In this document: positions 20,446 through 28,279 of the stretch, one piece after another
Numbering within the stretch: the first letter of the stretch is position 1
Layout: every line of letters starts with the position of its first letter
Source: Pseudomonadota bacterium
GTDB lineage: Bacteria > Desulfobacterota > QYQD01
Direction of reading: 5' to 3'
DNA: 33,401 bases
Assembly: GCA_011046395.1 (NCBI GenBank)
Contig: DSAQ01000107.1
Span: forward strand, 1 to 33,401
Translations under genes and position numbers: made by a program
The notes under the pieces: model-generated
Told to the model about the DNA's origin: nothing
What the model saw: only the letters and a program-made list of their open reading frames with translations
Databases searched by the model: none

Positions 20446-20795
20446 CTAATAATCACAAGCTGTTCTTTGGATGGACGTTGCAATCCCAGTTCACATTTTG
20501 CCAATTGTTCTATCCGTGCCGGAGATTTTAGATATTTCCATTCCTGCTGTAACCTGTGATTTTCGCTTAAAAGTTTCTTATTTTGTTTCCCGGCAACGAT
20601 TCCCTGTGACTCGCTTTCTGTAATCGTGCTTCCTAATGCCACAAGTGACAGGAGACATATCGCCAGGCTGCACGCCAGGGCAATTTTTCCGCCGGGCAAG
20701 GATAACTTGGCGGTCTTGTGTTTAGCCTTCTTTCCGACGGTCAGGTTTCCGATAAACGCCCTTTTGGGCAAGCGAATGGTGGAAACATTAGACAT
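20442..20795 (-). CDS. ftsL: FtsL-like small single-TM division protein
   Basis: 117 aa with one TM (IALACSLAICLLSLVALGSTI) followed by a coiled-coil-like stretch. Lies between rsmH and ftsI, with a 4-nt overlap into ftsI. Confidence 0.8.
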   Translation of the reverse strand: MSNVSTIRLPKRAFIGNLTVGKKAKHKTAKLSLPGGKIALACSLAICLLSLVALGSTITESESQGIVAGKQNKKLLSENHRLQQEWKYLKSPARIEQLAKCELGLQRPSKEQLVIIR

Positions 20796-20808
20796 GCTTA
20801 CTCCTCCT

Positions 20809-21735
20809 TTAAGCCGCGAGTCGCTCCGCCACTCTTAATTTAGCGCTGCGGGCCCGCGGGTTAGCAACACATTCCTCAGGTGACGGAATAATGGGTTTAC
20901 GTGTAATCCGACGCAGCACAGGTCGTTCACCCTTAAGTCCGGTCTGTTCCATCTCCTGGAATTTTTTTTTGACAATTCTATCTTCAAGGGAGTGGAAGGA
21001 AATTATACAGAGCCGCCCCCCCGGCTTGAGGAGACCGACAACACCCTGTATCGCACGGGCCAGATTCTCTAATTCCCGGTTGACCGCGATCCGCAAGGCC
21101 TGAAACGTACGTGTGGCCGGATGAATATTGGCAGGATGGAACTTGCGCGGTATGGCCGAAGCAACCAGCGAAGCCAGTTGTACGGCGGTATTAAGCGGCT
21201 CTCTTTCCCGCTGCCGGCCGATTACCTTGGCAATCCTCCGCGCCCACCTTTCTTCCCCGTATTCCCTTATAATCTTCTCCAGTTCTCTCTCAGGGAAACG
21301 GTTAACAATATGCCGGGCGGTCAATGGATTTTGTTTGTCTATGCGCATATCAAGTATTTCATCCTGTTTAAAGCTGAACCCACGGCCGCTCTGCTCCAGA
21401 TGATAAGAAGAAATGCCCAGATCCAGTAATACCCCGTCAACCTTTTCAATCTTCAGCTCTTGCGCTATAAGCGGCAAGTCGGCAAAATTCCCTTTTACCA
21501 GGATAACACGGTTGCCGAAGGGGGCTAAATGCTCACGCGCTATATGCAGAGAGTCCTCATCCCAGTCAATACCGACCAAGATCCCATCAGGTTTGATTCT
21601 TTCTAATATAGCCGCGGCGTGACCTCCCATGCCTGCGGTTCCATCCACATATACTCCGCCGGGATGACAGTCCAGATAATGAAGAACTTCCTCACGCATA
21701 ACGGGCACATGCCATCCGGTCACAAGGGGTTCCAT
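20809..21735 (-). CDS. rsmH: 16S rRNA m4C1402 methyltransferase RsmH (MraW)
   Basis: HVPVMREEVLHYL, YVDGTAGMGGHAAAIL, LLDLGISSYHLEQSGRGFSF, FHSLEDRIVKKKF. Confidence 0.97.
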   Translation of the reverse strand: MEPLVTGWHVPVMREEVLHYLDCHPGGVYVDGTAGMGGHAAAILERIKPDGILVGIDWDEDSLHIAREHLAPFGNRVILVKGNFADLPLIAQELKIEKVDGVLLDLGISSYHLEQSGRGFSFKQDEILDMRIDKQNPLTARHIVNRFPERELEKIIREYGEERWARRIAKVIGRQREREPLNTAVQLASLVASAIPRKFHPANIHPATRTFQALRIAVNRELENLARAIQGVVGLLKPGGRLCIISFHSLEDRIVKKKFQEMEQTGLKGERPVLRRITRKPIIPSPEECVANPRARSAKLRVAERLAA

Positions 21736-21743
21736 GGTTAAAA

Positions 21744-22184
21744 TTAAATCCCGATCTGGGCTAATGTTGCGCTCAGTTGCGGATAGTTCTCCCGGGATTT
21801 ATTGATCTCCTCATCCCATAGGGCCTTATCCCATATCTCAAAGTTTTTAAGCATCCCGGCTAATACAATCTCTTTATTCAGGACCGCATATTCACGAAGG
21901 CTGGGAGGGATAAGAACCCTTCCCTGCCGGTCCAGCGGGCATTCCACAGCACCGGAGATAAACAACCTTAAAAAGGCCTTAATATTTTCGTCTATGGCAG
22001 ATAGAGAAGCCGTTTTATTCTCAATCAGCCGCCACTCTTCAAAAGGGTAGGCTACTAAACAGCGGTGGAGATTGGTTATAATAAGGCGGTCATCATACCC
22101 GGCCCTGAGAACCTCGCGAAACCGCGCCGGTATAATTAAGCGACCCTTACTGTCCAGGGTATGTGTTGACCTGCCACGAAACAA
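21744..22184 (-). CDS. mraZ: Transcriptional regulator MraZ
   Basis: MFRGRSTHTLDSKGRLIIPARFRE, CPLDRQGRVLIPPSLREYA (two SpoVT/AbrB-like halves). Confidence 0.96.
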   Translation of the reverse strand: MFRGRSTHTLDSKGRLIIPARFREVLRAGYDDRLIITNLHRCLVAYPFEEWRLIENKTASLSAIDENIKAFLRLFISGAVECPLDRQGRVLIPPSLREYAVLNKEIVLAGMLKNFEIWDKALWDEEINKSRENYPQLSATLAQIGI

Positions 22185-22210
22185 ACTATTTCTGCCTCCG
22201 TAATAAATTT

Positions 22211-22252
22211 TACACCACTTTAATCCACTTTACTCCCTTTTTCGCCACTATA
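22211..22252 (-). promoter_or_regulatory. MraZ-box array (four 10-bp-phased AGTGG/AAGGG units) overlapping the -10 element
   Basis: Minus strand AGTGGCGAAA AAGGGAGTAA AGTGGATTAA AGTGGTGTAA. Complement units (ccact/ccctt) start at 22215, 22225, 22235 and 22245, exact 10-bp phasing. Confidence 0.75.
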
Positions 22253-22275
22253 TGGTCAGGACTTTAATTTGTCAA
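22247..22275 (-). promoter_or_regulatory. Sigma70-like promoter of mraZ (TTGACA-N17-TATAGT)
   Basis: -35 TTGACA at 22275-22270, 17-bp spacer, -10 TATAGT at 22252-22247. Confidence 0.75.
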
Positions 22276-22439
22276 GAAAAAATCTGCCCCGAACTAGACA
22301 TAAAAAGGCATATAGCCACCCGAAGCGCATGCTATTACCAGGCCCAGACCTAGAAGGCTATGCCGGGAAAAATATCCTTTACACTAAGCCATTATTAAGG
22401 TAGTTTTTGTGGGTAAGTAGTCTTTTAAAAGGTGGATAT

Positions 22440-23303
22440 ATGGAAGAGCAAAAAACAGGACAAACTTCTGCAAAAAAATCTATGATAGAACCGACCAGAT
22501 ATAACCTTGACAGCCGGTTTAGATTCCGGTGCCATAAAGGCGTAAAATGTTTTACCCTTTGCTGCCGTGGGATCAATATCATCTTGCCGCCTTATGACAT
22601 CATTCGTATCAAGAACCGGCTCAAGGTGTCTTCAGAAGAGTTTCTCCAAAAGTACACCAGACTTGATTTTCTCGGTCATACCCAGCTTCCGGTAATTACC
22701 TTAAAGATGCTGGACGTGGAAGACGGACGCTGTCCGTTTGTAACCCCGGATGGCTGTACAATATATTCCGATCGCCCTTCAACTTGCAGATACTATCCCA
22801 TAGGAATGACCACATGCAAAGAGCAGAGCAAAGAGGGAGTCAGGGAAGAGGACTTTTATTTAATGGTTCGAGAGAACCATTGCCTCGGTTTTCAGGAAGA
22901 CAAGGAGTGGACCATAGAAGAATGGCGAAAAGATCAGGGCGTGGACATATATGACGAAATGAATAGAGGCTGGATGGAGATTATCCTCAGGAAAAAATCC
23001 TATGGCCCAACCGCTGAGCTCAGCAAAGGTGCCTTACAGATGTTCTTTATGGTTTACTCGGATATTGATAAATTCAGGCAGTTTGTCTTTGAAAGCTCAT
23101 TTTTAGAAAAATATGATATAAGCAATGAAACTAGAGCAAAAATAGAAAGCGATGAACTAGAGCTGATGAAGTTTGGATTTGACTGGTTGAAGTCCGCTCT
23201 TTTTGGGGCAGAGGCGGTCAAGCTCAAAGACGAGGTATTGCAGGCCAAGGTCCGGGAAATGAGAGAAAAAGCCGGACAAGCGGCTTCGAAGGCTACGCCT
23301 TAG
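22440..23303 (+). CDS. YkgJ/FliB-like Cys-cluster (zinc/iron-chelating domain) protein
   Basis: FRCHKGVKCFTLCCRGINIILPPYDIIRIKNRL...CPFVTPDGCTIYSDRPSTCRYYPIG. Start MEEQ preceded by AAAAGGTGG. Confidence 0.75.
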   Translation: MEEQKTGQTSAKKSMIEPTRYNLDSRFRFRCHKGVKCFTLCCRGINIILPPYDIIRIKNRLKVSSEEFLQKYTRLDFLGHTQLPVITLKMLDVEDGRCPFVTPDGCTIYSDRPSTCRYYPIGMTTCKEQSKEGVREEDFYLMVRENHCLGFQEDKEWTIEEWRKDQGVDIYDEMNRGWMEIILRKKSYGPTAELSKGALQMFFMVYSDIDKFRQFVFESSFLEKYDISNETRAKIESDELELMKFGFDWLKSALFGAEAVKLKDEVLQAKVREMREKAGQAASKATP

Positions 23304-23336
23304 TTTAATCCTGGTTAAGACAGAACAGGGAATAAT

Positions 23337-23373
23337 AAAAAGCCCCGTGGGACATATCCCGCCGGGGCTTTTT
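23337..23373. terminator. Bidirectional intrinsic terminator between the YkgJ-like gene (+) and qmoC (-)
   Basis: AAAAAGCCCCG-tgggacatatcccgc-CGGGGCTTTTT hairpin with A and T tracts on either side. Confidence 0.85.
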
Positions 23374-23413
23374 GAATTTGATTCAGTCAACAACCGTTAT
23401 CTGACAAGCTCTT

Positions 23414-23464
23414 CTATTGTCTCTACATGCCTATTGTCTCTACATGCCTATTGTCTCTACTTGC
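23414..23464. repeat. Three tandem copies of a 17-bp unit (ctattgtctctacatgc) spanning the 3' end of qmoC
   Basis: 23414-23430, 23431-23447, and 23448-23464 (third copy has ACTTGC in place of ACATGC). Confidence 0.9.
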
Positions 23465-24549
23465 CTCTTGTAAGCCAGGGCTACCGTACGGTACACCATA
23501 TGCGCCAGTTTGGAATAGGGTAAGTATCCTATGATATAGAAGACAAACATCAGGTGAACAACGTACATCGGATAAGCCAGGTTAGCAATGTTTGCCAGCC
23601 GCAAAAGCTCCGTGAGTATCCCTGATGTCACTACTCCGAATATCATGAGGATAAGCGACCAGTCAAAATAAGAACTACTCTGATCCGGGTTCGCCAGCCT
23701 GTTCCTTATAACCAGGGAAATACCGATAAAGAGGATAATAGCACTGATATTCCCAAGGATCTTGGCCGGATCATATAACGGCAGGGGTGTCTCCCGGTGC
23801 AGGATATATTCATAAAATACAACCATAGTGGTCGTTGCAAAGAGGCCGACAAACCCATAAAACACAGCCAGGTGGGCGGTAAAACGCCCCACGTTTGTCC
23901 CGCACTTTTTAAAGCGCACATGCCCTACTATTTCACCAATGGTCTCCAGTAGCGACTTGAAAAAGTTTCGTCCGACCAGATGCCGGTAACGACTGGGGCT
24001 CATCTCATTCCAGAACTTTCTTACTCCCAGCCCCAGGGAAATTATGGCCAGACCGGCAAAGGGCAAGAATATGGAATCCACAAACTTGATGGGCAAAAAT
24101 TTCGAATAAACAATCTCGCCCGCTGGTATCTTCAAATTTCCAAGAGCGGCAAGAACCAGCAAGATTATCGCCAGAGGGATAGCCAGGATCACCGGCAGAT
24201 ACTTACCCTCTCCGACCAGGTTGCCCATAAATCTTGGAAAGGCATATTCCCTTATAGCGTAAGCACGCGCCGCCGCCACAACGTCACCCGGCCTTGCCCC
24301 TCGCGGGCAATAGGTCGAACAATCACCGCACTGGTGGCACGCCCAGATATCACTATTTTTGACCAGTTTGTCCTTCAGCCCCCACTGCGCCCAGATCATC
24401 TCTTTTCGCGGGAAAGGCTTTTCGTCTGAAGACAGGGGACAAATGACCGAGCATGTCGCGCACTGGAAACACTTCTTCAGAGACTCTCCACCTAATTTCT
24501 GAATCTCCTTAACGAACTTAACATCGGGATCAACTGAATAACCTGCCAT
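23440..24549 (-). CDS. qmoC: Quinone-interacting membrane-bound oxidoreductase subunit QmoC (HdrC/HdrE-like)
   Basis: Two 4Fe-4S motifs CFQCATCSVICP and CHQCGDCSTYCP, then a polytopic C-terminal domain. Downstream of qmoA/qmoB. Confidence 0.93.
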   Translation of the reverse strand: MAGYSVDPDVKFVKEIQKLGGESLKKCFQCATCSVICPLSSDEKPFPRKEMIWAQWGLKDKLVKNSDIWACHQCGDCSTYCPRGARPGDVVAAARAYAIREYAFPRFMGNLVGEGKYLPVILAIPLAIILLVLAALGNLKIPAGEIVYSKFLPIKFVDSIFLPFAGLAIISLGLGVRKFWNEMSPSRYRHLVGRNFFKSLLETIGEIVGHVRFKKCGTNVGRFTAHLAVFYGFVGLFATTTMVVFYEYILHRETPLPLYDPAKILGNISAIILFIGISLVIRNRLANPDQSSSYFDWSLILMIFGVVTSGILTELLRLANIANLAYPMYVVHLMFVFYIIGYLPYSKLAHMVYRTVALAYKRQVETIGM

Positions 24550-24561
24550 TTCACATACCTC

Positions 24562-26880
24562 CTAAAAGCCTTTCATGGGGCTGGGACCGATGGCCTCCAT
24601 CTGCTCCATAAATTCATTGAAAATCTGTGGTATCTTATCATATTCGTCAATGGCCACTTGTACCAATTTAACACGTTCTGATTCAAGGGCCAGGGATTTT
24701 AATGTCTCGCCCACGTTATCCATACGCCTGTTGGCCAGCTCACTGCCCTTGGCAAAGTGGCATTGATAATCATCGCCATATTTACAACCCAAAAGGATAA
24801 TGCCGTCAATGCCTCTGGACATGGCATCTTTAATCCAAACCATATTCATCGAGCCCAGACAACGCACCGGGATAACCCTTATGGCCGCCGGTAACTTAAG
24901 CCCCTTCATGGCGGCCATGTCCATAGCCGGATAGGCGTCATTCTCACAAACAAAGGCGATAACCCTGTATATACCGTCTTCTTCCGGCACTTCAAAGGAT
25001 TTCACCATGGAGCCGATCATGTCAATATTATAATTTTTGAAGCCAATGATCCTCTCCGGGCAGGCCCCCATACAGGTACCACAGCGCCGGCACCGCGTGG
25101 GATTGGGCTTGGGCGTTCCTCTCTCATCGTCATCCAGGGCCCCAAACGGACATTCTTCCGTACATCTCTTACACTGTGTGCATCTTGCGAAGAAGAAATC
25201 CGGATAACTCATATCCCCGGAGCGCGGGTGAACGGACACGCCCCTATAGGCCGATTCTATACACTGGATGGCCTTGAGGGCTGCACCGGCCGCATCGTCT
25301 TCACACATAGGTATATTCATGGGCTGCCGCACGCAGCCTGCCGCATAAACACCAGTGCGCCTGGTCTCGTAAGGGAAACAGATAAAATTGGAATCCGCAA
25401 ATCCGTTGAATAGCTCCAGGTCTATCAGGCTCGGCCCCTGGCGGTAAGCCAGATTAAGAATGGCTTCATTCTGAGTGGTGGGGACCATGCCGGTGGCCAG
25501 AACCACCATATCCACGTTAACCGTGATCTTCTCTCCAATCAGGGTATTATCAACCTCTACGGTCAGGTTTTTCTTGGCATCCTCGGTAATGGATACTACA
25601 TCGCCCTTGGTCAGGAAGACTCCCGGGTCCTGCTGCATGCTCTTGTAGAAGTTCTCATACTGCCCGGGTGTCCGCATGTCTTTATAGAAAATAAACGCCT
25701 TGGCATCATCGCCCTGCTCTCTAACATACCTAGCTTGTTTAAGGGAGGTGATACAGCATGTCGCCGAACAGTACGGAAGATGTTTCTCATCCCGCTGGCC
25801 GGCGCACTGAATAAAGGCCACGCTCTTTGCCGGCTTCCCGTCTGAAGGTCTAACCAGGGATTCTTTGGAGGCCAGCTCTTCCATCATAACGTTAGTGATT
25901 ACGTTCGGATACTTACCAAAACCAAGAGAGTCCAGCTTGGTAGCGTCATAGGGCTTCCACCCGGTAGCCAGGACTACCGCGCCGTAGCGTTCTGCATTCT
26001 CGTCTATGGCCAGAATATCCTTATACACACGGCCACCCGCCTCAGCCTGGGCGGCTTCCCCGCCTTCAGAAGGCTTTGCGCCTTCACCAGCCTTAGCTTC
26101 TTCTTCAGCAACAACCTTCGGGGGCACGTCCCACTCGGTTTCGGTCCCCGCCGGTTTAAACGAGACATGGTATAGCCCTGGCGCACCAGCTATCCGGGCT
26201 ACTTCCGTCTCTGTGCGTACATCGATTTTCGCATGGCTACTAACAGCACTAATCTTGGACTGAATGTCCGGTGTCTCTATATCGGTGTATGGGTAGGTTT
26301 TGGCCGCTTGTTTATAGAGCTTGGCCGCAAACCCGCCCAGTTCCTTCTCTTTTTCCACGAGAGTGACCTCATAGCCGACACTGGCCGCATCAAGGGCTGC
26401 GCTCATACCCGTCACACCGCCGCCAATAACCAGGATTTTCTTATTAATCTCCTCTTCCGGTTTATAGGGTTCAGGAAGCTCACCTTTTTGGGCCTTCACG
26501 ATACCCATACGTACGTAATCCTCGGCCAGCATCTGAAATTCCGGGTCAATAGCCGCCTCTTCTCCTTCGCCTCCTGCTTTGTTTGCCTCGTGGCTCCAGA
26601 CCACGCCTTCCCGCAGATTTACCCTCTCCACCAGTACAGGGCCGAAGTCAAAAACATCATACATGACCCTTGGTGAACAGGCGGCGATTATCACGGTGTT
26701 GACGCCCTCTCCTGCAATATCCTGTTTTATAAGCTCAACACCCTCAGGACTACAAAGAATCGGGTGGTTCTTGCAGATCGGAACCTTAGATTTTGCCGCT
26801 ACCCCGGCCAGTTTCTCTATGTCAAGGGACTTCCCGATATCACAGCCGGTACAGATGTATACTCCGTATTTCTTTTCCAT
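24562..26880 (-). CDS. qmoB: QmoB (HdrA-like flavoprotein with C-terminal MvhD-like domain)
   Basis: ILVIGGGVTGMSAALDAASVGYEVTLVEKE, CTQCKRCTEECPFGAL, CRRCGTCMGACPERI, VIPVRCLGSMNMVWIKDAM. Confidence 0.93.
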   Translation of the reverse strand: MEKKYGVYICTGCDIGKSLDIEKLAGVAAKSKVPICKNHPILCSPEGVELIKQDIAGEGVNTVIIAACSPRVMYDVFDFGPVLVERVNLREGVVWSHEANKAGGEGEEAAIDPEFQMLAEDYVRMGIVKAQKGELPEPYKPEEEINKKILVIGGGVTGMSAALDAASVGYEVTLVEKEKELGGFAAKLYKQAAKTYPYTDIETPDIQSKISAVSSHAKIDVRTETEVARIAGAPGLYHVSFKPAGTETEWDVPPKVVAEEEAKAGEGAKPSEGGEAAQAEAGGRVYKDILAIDENAERYGAVVLATGWKPYDATKLDSLGFGKYPNVITNVMMEELASKESLVRPSDGKPAKSVAFIQCAGQRDEKHLPYCSATCCITSLKQARYVREQGDDAKAFIFYKDMRTPGQYENFYKSMQQDPGVFLTKGDVVSITEDAKKNLTVEVDNTLIGEKITVNVDMVVLATGMVPTTQNEAILNLAYRQGPSLIDLELFNGFADSNFICFPYETRRTGVYAAGCVRQPMNIPMCEDDAAGAALKAIQCIESAYRGVSVHPRSGDMSYPDFFFARCTQCKRCTEECPFGALDDDERGTPKPNPTRCRRCGTCMGACPERIIGFKNYNIDMIGSMVKSFEVPEEDGIYRVIAFVCENDAYPAMDMAAMKGLKLPAAIRVIPVRCLGSMNMVWIKDAMSRGIDGIILLGCKYGDDYQCHFAKGSELANRRMDNVGETLKSLALESERVKLVQVAIDEYDKIPQIFNEFMEQMEAIGPSPMKGF

Positions 26881-26884
26881 CTAC

Positions 26885-28153
26885 CTACCTCCTCACCAAA
26901 GTTTGAATAGCCTTCATCGCTGCTCCGGTAGCAGTCTCAGCACAGGAAACGACATCTAAGGGTTCCTTGGCGCAACCACAGGCAGAAATTCCACGCTGTG
27001 GATCGGCCAGAACAAAACTGCTCTCGTTCAATGGGGCGTTAAGGGAGATATCTGTCCCGGCCATCATCGGCTGCATCCCCGCGGCCAGGACAGCCATATC
27101 CACCTTTTCACGGACTTTTGCCCCGGTTGCCGTATTCTCAGCAACCACCGTCACATCCTTCGTCGCGGGATCTTCCTCTATTTGCGCCACCTTACCTTTA
27201 ATTAATGAGATATTGGGATTGGCAGCGACCTTACGATAGAAATTCTCATATCGGCCGGGTGTTCGAATGTCTATATAGTATATAAAAATCTTCGCGTCAG
27301 GATACTGTTCAGCCACATAAGTTGCCTGTTTCAATGAGGCCAAACAGCAGATATATGAACAATATGGCAGATGGTTTTCATCTCTGGAGCCGGCGCACTG
27401 GACAAAAGCGATCTTTTGTATCTCCTTCCCATCAGAAGGCCGTAAAATCTTGCCCGCAGTCGGTCCATTGGGCGCGGCTAATCTCTCCATCATCATATTG
27501 GTGATGACGTTTTTATATTTTCCAAATCCGAGGTTATCCATCTTAGCAGCATCATAGGGGTTCCAACCGGTAGCCCAGACTATGCTGCCGACCTTCAGTT
27601 CCAGGTTCTTCGGTTCCATCTTCAGATCGATAGCATCGTATTTACAAACCGCAACGCACTTGGCACAACTTTCTTTCTGGCATACCTTACCGTCGATAAC
27701 ATATTGCATCGGAAAAGCCATGTCATGCGGCTTATATGCCGCCTTATTCGTATCCATGCCGAAGTTAAAGTCGTTTTCGCGTGTAACCGGGCACACCTCG
27801 GCGCAGGCATTACAGGCCACACATTTCTCATTTACGTATCGGGGGGTTATTTTCACAGACACATCGTAGTTGCCGGGACTCCCTGAAACCTTCTCCACCT
27901 CGGCCAGGGTATAAAACTTAACACGGGGGTTCGTCTTGATTCTTTTGAAGTTAATCTCCAAGCCACAGGTTGGAGGACATAGCTTTGGAAAATATTTATT
28001 TAGCTGAGCTACCCGGCCGCCAAGGTATGGATTCTTCTCAACTAATATAACATCATATCCCACCTCTGCCGCCTCCAGGGCAGCCGTTAATCCGCTAATC
28101 CCCCCACCAACTACTAATATGGTTCCGCTCACAGGACCTGTTCCAGATGTCAT
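26885..28153 (-). CDS. qmoA: QmoA (HdrA-like flavoprotein)
   Basis: ILVVGGGISGLTAALEAAEVGYDVILVEKNPYLGGRVAQLNKYFPKLCPPTCGLEINFKRI; CVACNACAEVCPV. Confidence 0.93.
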   Translation of the reverse strand: MTSGTGPVSGTILVVGGGISGLTAALEAAEVGYDVILVEKNPYLGGRVAQLNKYFPKLCPPTCGLEINFKRIKTNPRVKFYTLAEVEKVSGSPGNYDVSVKITPRYVNEKCVACNACAEVCPVTRENDFNFGMDTNKAAYKPHDMAFPMQYVIDGKVCQKESCAKCVAVCKYDAIDLKMEPKNLELKVGSIVWATGWNPYDAAKMDNLGFGKYKNVITNMMMERLAAPNGPTAGKILRPSDGKEIQKIAFVQCAGSRDENHLPYCSYICCLASLKQATYVAEQYPDAKIFIYYIDIRTPGRYENFYRKVAANPNISLIKGKVAQIEEDPATKDVTVVAENTATGAKVREKVDMAVLAAGMQPMMAGTDISLNAPLNESSFVLADPQRGISACGCAKEPLDVVSCAETATGAAMKAIQTLVRR

Positions 28154-28194
28154 GCTATTCCTCCATGGTCGATTTTTCTCGCTCTAAGGACACC

Positions 28195-28230
28195 AAAAAA
28201 CCTCCAGGCGCCTTTCACGACGCCTGGAGG
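28195..28230 (-). terminator. Intrinsic terminator between aprA and qmoA
   Basis: Minus strand CCTCCAGGCG-tcgtgaaagg-CGCCTGGAGG-TTTTTT: perfect 10-bp stem followed by T6. Confidence 0.85.
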
Positions 28231-28279
28231 CATTGGTCTATCATTTTGTTACGTGCTTAACACTCCCCTCTGACCTCGC

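Noticed and set aside
23414-23464. Possible CRISPR-like repeat
   Set aside because: The three 17-bp units are directly adjacent with no spacers and overlap the qmoC end, so this is a simple tandem repeat.
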